From NCBI GenBank assembly GCA_022605955.1, contig JAKCOZ010000011.1, positions 7,135,990 to 7,199,989 of the forward strand: a stretch of DNA of 64,000 nt. Reading direction: 5' to 3'. Position 1 is the stretch's first letter; each line of letters opens with the position of its first letter. Under the pieces are notes generated by a model. It worked only from the letters and a program-made list of their open reading frames with translations. It was not told the DNA's origin and ran no database searches. This document shows positions 49,313 to 63,763 of this stretch, piece by piece. A program made the position numbers and the translations under genes. This DNA is from Rallus limicola (lineage: Eukaryota > Chordata > Aves > Gruiformes > Rallidae).

Positions 49313-52300
49313 TCTCAAGCTCACCTTATAATGTGTGCCTTTTGTGATAAACCTTACAGATTTCACTTATGTTCTCAGTAGCCCATAGGGAGAAAGGTGC
49401 AGTTATGTGAGATTCTATAACATCTTTTTTTTGTTAATTCTTATTACAGTCAAAAATGTAAAGCTCATGGTATTATGTTCACTTTGGACTTCTTGTTGCC
49501 TTCTATCCCTGGAGAGCTCTCCCACTGGAAGCTGGCTAACATTAGGAGTGACAGCTTTTCCTAATTTTTTCAGCCGTACTCCAATGAGAGAGGGTGTTTC
49601 ATCCTCTCAGATGGCACAGAGAATATTTGCTATGATAAACAAGTGGTAAACAACAATGTGCAACAATCTGAAAATTTTACATCAGCCCATAACCTTCACC
49701 TAGATTGCAGAGGCTGCTAACTACTGCTGCTGATCAAGATCCACATACTAGGAGCAATTCATCTTGATGCAGCCTTTGTGCTGCTGAGGCCTGGGAGGAC
49801 TCACTCAAGGCACAGCAGATGCTGAGGTCTCATAACTTCTGGTCACCAGTGAGGTTCTGGCATGGCCCAAGATTTGGTGCTGTGGCAGGTGCTCTGCAAA
49901 CACACAGCTGGAGAAGCTAGTCACGCTCCAAAGATCTTCCTATCTCTTTGTCACTGTATTTCACAGTATGAACTGGAGATGCTGTGCCAAAGGCGGGGTC
50001 CTCTCCACTTCCTGAGCCTGTACCTCCTCCCTGTCAAGTCTGGAAAGAACAGTTCATGTGGCATGTGGTAAGCTGGATTGGAGAACTAATCTGCGTTTAT
50101 GAAAACTCAATGGGAAGGTAAAAATTTAAATGAAAAAAGATTTGATTCCCTCCTTGCTGCCAGCTGGCTCAGGGTTTCTTTAATTCCTGTGCTCAAACCC
50201 CGTAGTCTGGTGGCAGTGTCAGCTCTGCAACACTTGAATAGCTTCATCCTCAAGGTGCCTGTATTTCACAGCTGAGCATTTGTCCCTTTGTGTGAGTATA
50301 CAGTACCTATTAACTTCAAGCAGAGTTTCTGATTTGGATGTGTCTCTTCAGCCAGAACAGGACTCAAAACATAAAAGTCAGAATTTAGACTCTGCGGCCC
50401 TGTGTCAGGCCTTCGAACCAAACCTTCCAGGTTAGAAATGCCAGGACTACCAGACTGACTGCTCAAGGAGAAGAGAAAAATGGGGCACCTCCAGAGAGCA
50501 ATTTTTATCTTCAATGGACTAAATATAATTCTTAGGGTTTTTTGTCCTCTTAAAGCCTACAATGTTCCAAACCCTAATTTAAGTACCTTCATTAAATGCT
50601 CAAAGTCAGGTTATATGTGTTCCTAGATTTATATGCTAATGTAGTACTATTGTTAAAAAATGAGTTCCAGATAGCAAGTAAGATGAATATTTAGTTATAG
50701 TGTTTAAGTACTTTGAAGAAATGTAGTATATTCACTGTAAGTAGTAATAAAATAATAATAAGAGTAAGAATAACAGCCACCAACACCTTTTCAACTTATC
50801 TGAGACATTTCCCTACAAGACATCAAAACATTTTTCTTGAAGTAGGTATTTTACAGTAACTTTAATATATCACATGTATGGGAGAAAAAAAAAAAAAGAA
50901 ATAAAAAGGCTTTTCAAAGTCCCCCAGAGTGCAAAGTGATTTTTCAATTTATATACCTATAACCCATTTGGAAAGGTTTCGGTTTGGGCAGAACAGAAAG
51001 GAATGGACTTTTAATTTTAAAACCAAACTGCTCCAGATGGTGGGGTCTTGTATGTAACCACCTTTGGATTTCAAACCAATAAATATTTTGGTAAAAATTC
51101 TGATAATGTAAGCCAAAGAGCAAAGAGATGGTAAAGCATTTCCAGGTGATAGAACCTCATTTGTCTTCTGAGTACTCTGCAAAATCTCAGTCTCCCTGCT
51201 GCAATAAACTGCCAATATCCTGCAATCTATTTTGCAGGAGGATGGCGTTTAATTCCAGTTCCTTCAGTGGAAGCTAATTCCTTATTCAGATTAATGTATT
51301 TTAGTTCTTTTGCAACTACCTAATAATAATTTCCAAAAGGAGTTTTTCAAAACCCTGTCAGAGATTTGGTGTGAGACAAAGCTGTAATAGGCTTGAAAAG
51401 AAGCCTTGATTTTTCCCCATGAAATCATCCTGGGAAGTTTTTTCTCATGTCAGGGCAAATACAGTGTATACCCTAGGTCATGCAACACCTGACATAAAGC
51501 TTTGCTATAAAGATCATAAAAATTAACATATTCCTGTGCTTATGAAAATTTCAAATTTTTCAATTTAGTTTTAATTTTTTTTTGAGTGAAAATGCCAGTA
51601 TAGTAAGATTCAGCTCACCTAATTTTAACAAGCTGAAAGGTAAATGCATAATCTGAACTTTCCTTCTCTGGTCCATGATGTCTCTGAAGGGGGAATTCAC
51701 CCCTGCCTAATGTAATTGTTTAGAGAAAGTGAAATGCGTTTCTTCTGGAGGCTCACCCTTCCCTCCTCTGATTGCACACTGGGCTCAGTTCAGATCAGAT
51801 GCCAAACATACAAGGGCTCAAATTAGAAGAAAGTATCCCATCTTTGGAACGTGTTTTTCCATGGTGACTTTTTATGAGCATTTACAAAACAGCTACATCA
51901 TGGACCCTCAGTGGCCTGACCCTTGCAGATCAGACCAGGTATCATCCGCTGCAGCAAATGGCCTGATGCTGTGGACATTCATCAAGAGGAGGAGGAGAAA
52001 TGGCCTAACTCCACAATCCATTTCACAGACGTCACCAACCTGTTCCTATGCTCTTGGTCTGCAATTGCACTCAAGTTGGACAAAAAGTAGTAGAAATGAT
52101 CCAGCTTAATATATTTTATCTGTCCTGCCCAATTGAGTTTTAAGACTGTCTGCTAGGAGAATTTTTCCCTGGCACAACCAGAATATAATTAATGAATGAC
52201 AAAATTCAATGGGGACAAAATGGAGCCAACTTGTGACATTAGGGGTATGAGGCTATTCAAATTTGAAGTGCTGGGGAACAATCAGATGATGCACAACATG

Positions 52301-52844
52301 GCAAAACAACTTCAAGGTTGGCCCATCCAAAATCCATGCAGTCAGCACAAAACTCCAGAAGAAGACTGATTTCATTCTAGAAAGATAACAAGAAGACCGA
52401 GGCCAAACAGCAATCTAGCAAGACTTATTTCTTAACACATCAACAACAGCCTCCAAAGCACCGTTCAAACTCAACATACGGAGTAGTCTTTGTCCTGCAG
52501 AAGTTGATCTGCAAGAAGGTGAAGGGTGAAGGACAACACTGGGTGGTGAAATGCTCCTACCTGCAAAGCAGTGTCAGTCTGAAGTAAAACTAAGTGCCCT
52601 TTCTGTGGGGGCATCCAACTGTGATATCAACTTTGCCTTTGACCTTGGCCCTATAATTTAGGCACTGCATCTCCAAACTGACATTTGCAAGACTCAGCTT
52701 ACAAGAACCTGTTTCAAGGGAGGGCCCCTCACTTGCCGTTTGGAGACCAGAGTACAACCGAAAACCTTCAGAAAATTGTTTTTGTTTCTATTTGGGTTTC
52801 TAACCACTCCTGCTCTGTCCGTGGAAACTCTCTGACTCAGCAGC
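49313..52844. other. Unannotated intron 1 block
   Basis: No transposon or gene was recognised. There is a short ATA/ATAA-rich run at about 50741-50772 and an A-run at 50885-50896. Confidence 0.45.
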
Positions 52845-53120
52845 TGCTGACAGCTCCTCCTTGTTTAATATTATCTGTGAATTTCATTCCTGTGCAATTC
52901 AATTCCACTTCCCGATAATTAATAGAGATGTTAGATGAGACCAGACCTAACACAAATTCTCCAGACACCCCACAAGATACCTTCCATAAACTTGTTACAT
53001 TATCATTTATCATGATTCTTCATTTACAACCTTTCAACCAGTTTCCAACCCACATGACTGATTTCCCATCCAAGTCAATCTGAATTAATTTTTCTATTAG
53101 GATTTCCTCATAATCCTGCA
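52845..53120 (-). mobile_element. Ancient amniote CR1 LINE relic
   Basis: On the plus strand the order of decayed words matches the complement of old amniote CR1 reverse-transcriptase sequence: ATTATCTGTGAATTTCATTC, GATAATTAATAGAGATGTTA, GAGACCAGACCTAACACAAA, GACACCCCACAAGATACCTT and CTTTCAACCAGTTTCCAACC. It is strongly diverged and has no open frame. Confidence 0.62.
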
Positions 53121-54804
53121 CAAGCCAGAGAATGGTCTAGGCTGACCTTATAAACCTTTTATGTCTTTGACCTCTTGATGTTAGATGGAAGAGGCATGAG
53201 ATTGCTCATAAAACTCCAGCAGCTCTTTAACTGAATTTCTCTAGCTGCACCACAGCACTCCTTTATGATGGGAAAATCGATGTAAAGGAGAGGAAGATCT
53301 GAGCTGCAGTACAATATGAATTCTTGAAGATGTGGTCCTGCAACAAAATCACCATTCAACACCCCAAACTGCTCCTTCACAAAGCAGCATCTGAAATATC
53401 TTTTCTGTCCACTGTGTCCTCATTGAAGAGGCTGCAGGAAAGACCTGCTTCAAACTAATTCAATCATTTCGGGATGCACTTGAGTATCTTTGAGTTTCAT
53501 TCTGGGTTGCTCTCTATCCTGGTCAACTTTTATTTAGCTATTCTCAAGGAAGTGAAAAAAAGTCCTATTCGGTGGTTATTTTTCCTTGTCATTTTTGCTA
53601 CTTCAAAGAGTAATTGGGTTTTTCTTTTAAAAAATTAGGAGAATCATTCCTAAAGGAGCATTGTCTAGATCTGTGACAAATGACCTGCTTTAACTTTCCC
53701 TTTGAGGTGAATATTCTGATGAAAAGATCACCAAACATGTGCGATTACAGCATTTGTCATTTATATAACACTTTTTTTTTTCCCCATTCAAGGATGTCCT
53801 CCTCTTTCCCCCACCTCCAAAATCTAGATGTAAGAAGATGGGAAAAATTCTAATGATACAAGTGTTCTTTTAGGAGAAAAAAATGTTTTTTCCTGAAAAT
53901 TAAATTCTCATAAATGAAAAACAGTGAAATACTTAATGAAAGCAGGGGAGCTCTTGAGATTGTCAAGCTTGTGGAATTTAGTTTTGAGTATATACCTAAA
54001 GCCTAATACCCACACTAATCTCGAAGTCTAGGGAAATAAAGGATTGGAGAGATGTTTGTAAAAATTCAGAAATGTTCACGTGCCGGTATCCCAAATTAAT
54101 ATGAAATTTATAGTGATAAATCTGTTGTGTATCAACGGGGTGACCAGTGGTTTTTTTATGTGTAGATACAAAGTCCGTTATGAACAGGAAAATTAATGTT
54201 AATTAACAAAAAAACCCAACCACTGGTAGATCATTTGTTACCACATCTGCCAGCCCCTCCTGAAGAGAAGTGGGTTTGTCACCTGGACCCAAAATTTTAT
54301 GTGCTGTGGTCTCTACTGGAGGCTATTTTATACTTATCTATGAATAAAGCCTCGCTTGGTAGGACAGGACTCAAGAACATGAAGTGAAGAAAAAGAACTG
54401 AAGTGTGGATTTTAAGGAGAAAAATGCACATGAATATTTCCGTGATGTGTCTGCTCAGCACTGAGTTTGTTAATCTATTTAGTTAATGAATCAAAATCTA
54501 CTCAAAGAAACCATCCTGAGAAATGGTTAGGAAAAGGGCGATTTATATTTAAGTCACAGTCCCCGTCAAACAAGAGATTGTGTTTCATAATGAAGTACCA
54601 CTAACTGCATCTTTCTTCTTAATGAACTGCAAATTGTCTTACAAACTAAACCTGCTCTGGAAACTAAAAGCAAGGATCACTTGTCCCTTCAATACAGTGC
54701 CTGTGTCTCCCAAAGCACCCTCTTGGGATGCACATTCACGTCCAAGGGGACTGGGCTGTGTCCTCGGCAGAGCTGGTGTGGTGATTTCATTTCTCTCTGA
54801 TTTT
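53121..54804. other. Unannotated intron 1 block
   Basis: AT-rich. Nothing was recognised. Confidence 0.45.
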
Positions 54805-54998
54805 CAAAGAAGAGTGACCTCAGGTGGCACAGCCCTGGGAGAGGCTTCCCAGGGGGGTTATGGAGTCTCCTGCTCTGGAGATATTCAAGACCCGTATGGA
54901 CACCTACCTGTGGGACCTGTCCAAGGGAGCTGTTTTGGCAGGGGGGTTGGACTCGATGATCGCTGAAGGTCCCTTCCAACCCCTGTGATTCTGTGAAT
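54805..54998 (+). mobile_element. CR1 LINE 3' end
   Basis: It begins near AGAAGAGTGACCTCAGGTGG and continues with GAGATATTCAAGACCCGTAT, GTTTTGGCAGGGGGGTTGGA, TCGATGATCGCTGAAGGTCC and CCTTCCAACCCCTGTGATTC. It is the same subfamily as the nested minus copy at 12229-12431. The tail is reduced to about one unit. Confidence 0.9.
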
Positions 54999-57900
54999 TT
55001 CCTTCCGCAAAGTTTGAACATGGGAAAACATTCCCTTTCAAAGTAGCTTTTTTTTTTTGTTGTTCTAGTTTATTTACTAATCTACAGTATAACGTGAGAG
55101 CAAAGTATTTTGGAAAGGATTTTGAAAGAATACTTTGAAAGAAATATTTCAACACACAAAAAAAAGAAGCATTTTGCTGGGGACACATCAAAATGAAATT
55201 ATGAGAATCTGCCCTCCTCTTCTTCTCATATAAAATTAAGGACAAGTCAGACACTGTTTCACAGACACTTTCGATTTCAAGAGTACTGTAACTTCCGATA
55301 GAAAAAGATTCCGTTGAAATGTTGTGGGTCTGCCTGACATGCAGCACACAGGGAATGTGTGTTTTACATATGTAAATTAGTCATTTAGCACAGAAGCAGC
55401 AGAACAACCCTCCGTGGCCTCTTCTGAATCCTAGCACCCTTAACAAAGCTGTTGATACACGTGGAAACGCGCACTGTGCATGTGGTAAGAATAACACCTC
55501 CCCACCAGACTGACAACACTTGTGTAATGCTGGTGGAAACAAGCATGCAAGGTGTAAGAAAAGTGAGACCCTGTCTTACAGAAGGGCAACTTTTCTGTCT
55601 TGCTTAGGTCCCTAACTTGGGCACAGGTTCTAGGTGCCCTCTAAACCAGTCCAATAGGTGATGTTTCTGTTCCCTATATATTGCGAGATGACACACATCA
55701 TTGTTTTTGGTTTCCCTGTGGAAGTGTTCAACGGCATCTCCCAGGTCTCCCACCAAGTGCACAAGGAAATTAATTGTGCTGGCCATTAGGAGCTTGACCT
55801 TTAACCCCAAATTGTGTGCCCAAGGTAGGTGGGCTGCACTGCACCTGAAGTCTCTGCAATGTGGCACTGCCTTCAAAGGCATGGGACACATAGGTGAGAC
55901 TGCCCTTTGCCTTCTCATGCCCTCAGAGCAAAGAAGCAGGCTTTAGGTCTTGTGTGACCTGGCATTTTAAAAGAATTACTATCCTGGGAGACACTGAAAC
56001 ATTTGCCATTGTATGTATTGAGGGATCATCACACACCTTTGGGGCTGACTGACTTTTTCCATCTTGTTTATAGATCATTATCAGACCCAAACTTGTCTTC
56101 AATATTAGCCAAGTAGTGGCTGGCCTCACATCCTGCGTTCCCCTCAGCAGCTGCAGGACCAGTCTGCTAGCAAGAGCTGACGGGGGGAGGGCACGTTTGG
56201 TGCCAAAATGCAGAACAAGTGAAAAAAAAACCAACCTGTCTGAAATCTTGCAGATGCTGCTGGGCATGCAGAACTGGCATCATGCAGGAATTACCCAGTA
56301 ACATGTAAGTGGGGTTAAGGATAAAATAAAGCTGCAGAAAAATCTCTTCACCATACCAGAGCTGTGCAACTATTCCCTGTTTGCCCTTGAGCTGGCTCCA
56401 CAGCAATTCTTTTTAGCTGGAAATTCTCCCGCTGCCACCAGATCACGCTCACTAGTGTCATCAAAGATCTCCAAGTGCTTCACCCAAAACTCCTGCTTAC
56501 AAGTGGCCTAAAGTGAAAAAAGTGTGAAAGTGAAGATAATTCACACCCAGTGAACCCAGGGCCAGGGTAATGACATGTGCCACAGCATGCAATCATCTCT
56601 GCGATGTTCAGGAGCTCTGTCACTGCTCTCTCCCTTTGTAGGATCCTTCACAGCCCCACTACCAAGAACTTCCTTTACTATCTATATAAGCCACATGAGC
56701 ATCTTGCACCTTAGTAGGTAGGAAAACAGCAGGACTAAAATACTGAGCAACAGAGGTATAAAAGACTTTATAACTTGCCCTTTCTGCCTCCCACTGTCTT
56801 CCTCTCTCTTTTCCATCGCACGCAGCACATGCTTTCCTACGTTCATTGAAGACTGTTTCATCTATATTTAAAGCCGCTTTTCATCTCAGGCCCCAGCCAT
56901 GCACAGTGCACCTCACTGCTTGCACTAGGAGCGTGCAATGGATGTGGGGTCTGTGTAAGTTAAAGGCTTTCTGTAGAAATGCAAGATCATGATTTTAATA
57001 ACTCAATTCACTCCTCTCAGAAAACCAGTCAGCAGGTTTTCTTTACCATGACTCTGTAATAACAACTGTGCCGAGCTCTGCTTAGGGCTCTTTTATTTCT
57101 TAATGGCTGAAAAGGTTTAATACAGGTTTTCTTCTTAGATTACTACATTCAAAATGTCTAGCACAACCGTACCTACATCTTCTTTACTGACTAAGAAAGA
57201 TTTGTAAGTAATGCGCACACCCACATAGCCATAAAGGATCTTAAATAATTTAAGAACTTTTGGGGACATATTTATTAATCTAATTTTCTCCTTACAAAGT
57301 TTCTCCCCTTTGTACCACAGAAGATATATTTAATCAGTTAACATTGGTTTAAGGATCTCTTCATTAACGCATCCTTCTCTGTCTGGGAAGATGACACATC
57401 TTCTTTACGAACGCTCAGTGACTGCATTGTCTCACCTTGCTAGCATGGCAGTATCTGAATTTGGCTTAATTCTAGTTACAGCTCTTGTAAATTCAGAGGG
57501 GGAAGTTCAGACCCCTCCAAAAACTCACACAGGCAGTACAGGGAAGGGGCTCAGAAAACAAAGCAGAAAGGCATAGGGATGGCTGAGAAAAGATGTTATG
57601 TCAGCGTAAAATACTGCCAAGATTTAACTGAATATTTTAGTGAAGGAATTTATTTGTTATTATTTTTCTCTCCACAGAGGAATAGCTATTGTAGGAAAAT
57701 GGCAAAATGCTACCAGACTTTCTACCTTTGGGAAATGATTGTCCTCCATCCCAGAGCCACAGTGATGAGCAGTCGTTATTAACCGAAGGGGGTTGCAATT
57801 GCATCTTCCTTTGCTCTCTACCCAACAAACCTTCCAATTCCTTCCTTATTATTATTCACGTCACGGCCAGGTCTCCAGAAGGCCTGGCACTGTGTAAAAG

Positions 57901-60900
57901 GCCACGTATCCCAGCAAGTGCTGACAAAACTGGAGAGTGGAATAGCTGGGAGGGAAAGGCATGAAGCAGCTGAGTAAGGTCAGCTGAGAGGTCAATGGAG
58001 AATATTTCCTTTGCTGCCTTTGATGTCGACAATCCTCTCAGCTGCTTAATGAGAAGGAACGAGCTCCATACCCAACAAACCTGCTGTCTACATCCCTGGT
58101 GGGGTGAAGGTGGAATTTACCCCAGGGACTAAGAAACTCAAAGTTCATGACTCAAGAACGGTAATGAAAAAAAAAACCATCCCCAAACCCCACCCTTGCT
58201 TTGAGAGGTTTCTGCTGTCATTCTGCTGTTTATATTGGGACAGCTTGTCCTAGTATAGGGTACCCTGGTTTTATGTCCTTGGTGCAGTCAGATATCATAG
58301 CCTGGCATTTCTTTAGGCAAGAGGGTTGTTTTAAATCCTGCTCTAGTGGAGCTAAGAAAGAGACTGTTCCTAATATACTAAGCAGAGGAAGAAGTGGAGA
58401 ACTTTCCTAGAAACTCAAGGAAACACTTCATTTCTTGCCTACAAGGAACGGGCAGGCTGTCCAATCATATCCTCAAGAGCTGATAGCTGCAAGGACATCT
58501 CCCAGTAAGGATACAACTAACCCACTGCAGACAACAGCTCCACCAACCCCTCAAGATGAGGTGGGTGAGAAGCCCTTCCTAGTCCTGTCAGACAGTCTGA
58601 AAACACAGTTGGAAGAACAAGACAGTCTATTTTTTCTTTTTTGCTTTTCTAACCCATGACCCAGAAGAAGCCACTTACTTGCCTTCATAATTATCAACTT
58701 TTTTTCATGTTACTGAGCAGCTACTCAGAGCTCAGCCTGCCCAATCCTGTCTTGACCCAAGAGGCTGAGATGAAGATAACTCTTCTGATCCTCTCCCTGC
58801 TCATGTTTTATTATTTTGCTTTGACTTAGTGATTTTTCCAGCCACAAGCTTGTATTGGGACAGGTAGTATCATAAGTGGGTACAGAGCCACACTGCCTCT
58901 GAGGAAGCATCTGGTCCTTGGAGTCAGAGTAACCTTACACTTAAACCAACTTTAGTGAAAGTGTAAATGTTTTGTGGATATTATTGGCATGCAGATGCCT
59001 ACCCTGATGTAGGTGTGCTCTGGTTTTATCGCCTCTCTGTCCCACGGAGGTGGTCAGTGCCTCAGGGTCACATGAGGAGGAATTAATCTTAGAGCAGTGG
59101 GAAAGGCTCCATGAATGCGAACAGAGCAAGGGTTATTTAAAAGTACAGCTGTCAGCGTGAGAGAAATTGAGAATCCAGCCAGTAGCAAGTCTGCAATTAC
59201 AGGTTTCAAGATGCTAAGTGAATGCAAGGAACTTTTCTACTCAAGTAATAAAAGGATTCAATATCCAGCTGATGTGCTTATCACAAATGTGGTAACAGAG
59301 ACGTCTGTTTTATTGGCTGCTGTTTAGCTTACTGTTCATAAATGACTGATACTTAATTAATTGAAGGCGGTATTACAAAACCCGATCTGTTTACAAAGGC
59401 TCCTTTTAAGCAGCAGTTGTCATATTGGTGTTCTGATCACAGAGAGATAAGTTCTAAGTCATTATGTTTTCTCAGACAAACTAGCAAATAAACATGAAAA
59501 GAAACAGTAACGTTGAAATACCTGAAGAAATGCTTTCACACTTTGGCTTTTTAACTCTGGGTAAGGACTGTTCTGAAATCATTCGTATTCTTTGTAGTGC
59601 TTTCTATTTTTTTTTCCTTTTTCCCTTTTATCCTGATAAGGACAGCAAATTTGCTGGGGTTATCGGCATATTAAGGTCATAAACCAATCTCCTTCCTCAT
59701 ACCTGATAGCACACAAGAAATCATCCCCATATAATTAATAATTCTGTCTATACTAATAAATAAAATGTGCCTCAGACCATGCTCTGGCTCTGGGGGCAGA
59801 GGCGCAACATATCCAAGCAGATACACACTGTTATCCCCAGGATGTAGTAGATATACCAACCAGGAACAGACCTTTCCCATGCCAACTCCCAAGCCATGCC
59901 AGGCACTGTCCTGGAAGTCTTAATTGCCAAAAATGATTTGGGATATGTTAAAACTTGCAATGTAACAGTTTGATGCCTGAGGGTCAATGTTTAGTTAAGA
60001 CTTGCCCCGTTTATGGAGTTAGAGCACAATCCAAACCCAAGCACAGGATTTATATTTTTTTCCTTGGCTGGGGAAAGCATGAGCAGTCTTACTCCAGGAT
60101 GTATCTCAAAAGTCTTCATCAAGATTTCATACATCCAGCTTTGTTTTCCTGCTCTGCCACTGTCTATGTGAATGACCTTGGGCAAGTCACTCTTCTGGCT
60201 GGGCTGCAGACTGCAGCATAGCATAGGAATAGCTGAGTGGGATAGAGAGCGTCCCCAAAGCAATGGGAACGGGCATTTCAACACAGTCTGGCTCACCTTG
60301 CCTTTTCAGAAGACTAAACTAGCCCACAATGACCACTGTGTTGACAGAGTGGATTCTAAACCCATGCCAGGCATTTGAAACCAAGCTGCAGTCTGGATGT
60401 AAATGCCATCTCTCTTCTCGTCCTCCAGCAAGTGTAGCGACCAAGACTTCCTGACTTAGAGAGGGGCAGTGAAGGTAGATGTATTCAAGGCTAGAAGCTC
60501 TTCCAACAACACAACAAATAATGATTAAACAACCGTTTCCCTTCACAGCCAGATTTTCTCAGGAAAAGCCAAACATCTTCATTGGATTGTGCAGCCCAGT
60601 AACAGCTGTGTCAAAGCCAGAGCAGTCTGCTGAAACCTGTGCTTCTGGCTCCCACAGAGTTCCTGTGAAAGACCTGGGCAAGAGCTCACCAAGGTGAATC
60701 AAATCAATTGGGATTCCAACAAGCAGAGGGACAAAGTGAGAGTTGCTTACAAGACTCAGGGGAAAGAAAAAACCACAGGAAGTTTTTTGCAGCTCCCAGC
60801 TGGAGCACAGGGGACAGTTGGAACAGCTCATTGTGGTTCCCTAATCCGCACAGGCTGACACTTGACCTATGTCAGCTGCAGATTAAACACATCTGGGACA

Positions 60901-63421
60901 CCTTCATGGTTTGTAAACCCACCATATTGTTCTTAGAAGATTTTTGTTCAATCTCAGGCCATTATTATAAGAACAAGACAAAGCATAAACTACCACTATT
61001 AACCAAGCAACGTGTTCTTTGAGAAGGCGAGGCAACCTAGAAGATCCTAGTGGGTCCCTACAGTGCAAGAAAGGTTAGCTGAGAAAGTACTCAAGGACAT
61101 GGACCGGTGAGTGTGATGACTGGTGGTACACATGAATAAGGGAAGACAGATTTCACCCTCTTGTTTGCACTCCCATGAGGTTTAGCTACAAATGCTCCTT
61201 CGTGTCATGACTCAAGTAAAAAGAAATAAAACACACCATAGATGCAGTCACAGGGGTTGTTCCCTTCGCTAAGCATCCAGAGACTGATCTACCCTAGTGA
61301 GTGCAGCAAAGTATTTCTGATCAAACGCATCTAGACACCCCAAAACAAGCAGCACAGGCCTGGGTATCTACAGTCTTTGCTCAGAAGTGCAGAGAGAGGG
61401 AGGTCAGCTCACGGCCTGGGAGCCTAAATTAAACCAGTGTTTTGTCCACAGCTTGAAAGAGAGCAAGACATGCTTGCTCACAGCTTCCTAGCCTTGTACA
61501 TTGGTGGATGGGGCAACAGAGAAGGCAGAGAGGGGTCTCAGCTCATGAATTCATCTTTACAAAGTAGTAATTTATTCCCAGGAGCTGGAGCCAAAGAGAC
61601 CAGAGGAAGTGAGTTTCTGAGCACACACCATAGCCGAAGACCAGTCCAACTTCAGGGCTGACCACGGTCCCACAACAGAGCTTCTACTGTCTCAGAAAAA
61701 TTGTATCCAAGTGTGTTTCTGCTTCTCAGAAGCACCAGAGAGTTTTCCTATCTGCAGAAATGGGTTGTAACGATTAGCTCTTCTCTAAAGTGCAGTCACA
61801 GATTTCGGTGGCTTTACCTCACTTCACCGAGAAGTGGGTAGGAAGCTGCCTGCTCAGTCCAACTTTAAACCTAGGTACTTAAGAGCATTTATTCCTTCAT
61901 CCAGAAGATGATACATAACAACTACTTGAGGGATTGGAGGTGCCGAGCTGGTATTCGGCAGTGCTCAGAGTCAGCTCATCTATGCTTTGGGAAAACCTTT
62001 CTCTGTGAATTATTTACCAATCACCTATTCCAATACATCTCTAATCCAGACCAGGTTATTTTTAGTTTTGCTATAATCTTTAAATAAGGAGGAGTTGTAG
62101 GCACTCTCCTAGTAAAAAAAAATATAAAAAATGCATTGCAAGTGATCCCATCCTAGTTTTGACAACCTCAGTCAAGGTTTCTCTACACAGGAAAATTAAT
62201 CCACAACGACTATTTCCATATAAACCTGGTTTAAATTACATTAGTCCAGATTATCAGTGCTCTCCACTGAACTAGTTTAAATCTCGATTTTAAAAAGAAG
62301 CAAAATGGAAGAAAAAGCCCTTTAATTCTGCAACAGCTGGATTGCCTGCCCAGCAAAATAAAAGATGAAATTAGTTCAGGGATATTTAATCCAGAATAAT
62401 TTTGTGTTCCTGAGCTCTTCTTGTACTCGGGGCTTTCCAGCAACAGCAAGGACACCTTTTCATTGCCACACTCAACTCAAACTCTGCACGGTGCAAACAC
62501 CTCACCATCTGGAACAACGGGTCCAAATGCCACCTGTCCCATACGGTGCTTTCACTGAAGCCAAAAAACCAATAAAATCAGTCTGTGTTTCTGCTTTGTT
62601 TTTTGGGGCAGGGGCTGGATTTACTTTTTTCTTGGTACATGAACAGTCAGAAACAAATTGTAACTTCAGTGCTTGGACGGTACTTTCAAGAGCACTATCT
62701 TGCTCATCCCTGAGGGGCTCTCTGAAAAAAAGGGGGACAGGCAACCCAGAAAAGCCTCTGGTTTACAAGGTGGACCATATCCTCCTCCCTATGACTAATT
62801 ACTCCCTGAGTAATTAGTGTGCTCTGGGAGTTTGTTGCACTCCATTAAGTCCTGCCCCTGGTGCAATTCCTGGGGGAGCATGCAGGTAGACTGGAATTTG
62901 CAGAAACTTCTTTCAGCAGCCACCTGCAAACTTTCCACCTTATTTGCTCACAGCAGGTTAGTCCCAGTGGGCTGGATTCCTCCAGAAGAGAGGGAAAGCA
63001 GGTGGGTGCTTGCGTGCCAGGGAAATATTCCCAGCATCATTAGTGCCAAATTGTTTGGTGGTTTGGTTTTGGGGCTTTTTTTAACTGGAAAGACTGAAAC
63101 TTCTTTCACCTTTTACCTTGTTTCGCCTTTGCTGGAAGCCTCTAGATGATGGGATCCATCCCAAAACTCCAGCCCATCCATCAGCGGCAGAGTTAATTAT
63201 TTTCACACTGAGAAAAAAAAATCCACCTCCCTTCCCCTTCTTTGCATGCAGGTAAAGAAAAAGAAGGCAGGACACCTGAAACCTCCCGCTGCTCCTGCTC
63301 GCAGAGGCAGAGACATAGAGGAGCTCACCGTGCATTTGAGGAAAGCCTTATTAAAGATAAATTACCCCACCACGGCAGTGGGGCTGGGAAAGGTGATGGT
63401 GAAAGCCCAGGTCTCAACACA

Positions 63422-63490
63422 CACCACCACCCCCCCCCTCCACCACCACCACCAGCACCCCACCCCAAGACCTCCAGTCCCTTTCCCCCC
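63422..63490 (+). repeat. C-rich / (CAC)n tract, G-rich on the transcript strand
   Basis: CAC trinucleotides flank a run of nine C (63430-63438), followed by CCCC at 63458-63461, CCCC at 63463-63466, CCC at 63479-63481 and CCCCCC at 63485-63490. Read on the PTCHD4 strand this is a G-rich segment with GGT repeats, 274-342 bases after the exon 1 donor. Confidence 0.9.
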
Positions 63491-63757
63491 GGTGTATTAA
63501 CCCTTCAAGGCATTGCACGGTCTCCCGGTCCCGAGGCTGGTCTCCACTCCCGGCTTCTCCGGGTGCGTTAGCGTACAGTCCCCCCACCCTCCCTCCTCGT
63601 ACAGAACAATAGCAAGGCACCGGTTCCAGCTGCTTCCCGAGGAAAGCCCAGATCACACACATACAGATAGAGAGAGAGATATGATTATATTTCTCTTTGC
63701 TGTTTAGGACAAGAAATGAAGTGCTGCCTCTTTAATTGGCAAAAGCATGCAGTAAGA

Positions 63758-63763
63758 GCATAC
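63758..63763 (-). other. PTCHD4: Splice donor of PTCHD4 intron 1
   Basis: On the minus strand the exon ends in AAG and the intron begins GTATGC. The protein match to PTCHD4 stops exactly here, and reading through gives an unrelated tail and a stop. Confidence 0.9.

Larger units (their letters stand above)
54999..63763. other. Unannotated 5' part of intron 1
   Basis: About 8.8 kb without a recognised transposon. Frames of up to 150 codons (for example 62365-62817, plus) carry no domains. The last few hundred bases before exon 1 (about 63420-63640) are C-rich with several CpG dinucleotides, unlike the rest of the intron. Confidence 0.45.

Noticed and set aside
54904..55347. 147-codon minus-strand frame
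   Set aside because: It partly reads antisense through the CR1 at 54805-54998 and otherwise shows no domain.
62365..62817. 150-codon plus-strand frame near exon 1
   Set aside because: No homology recognised; it lies antisense in PTCHD4 intron 1 and overlaps a shorter frame on the other strand.
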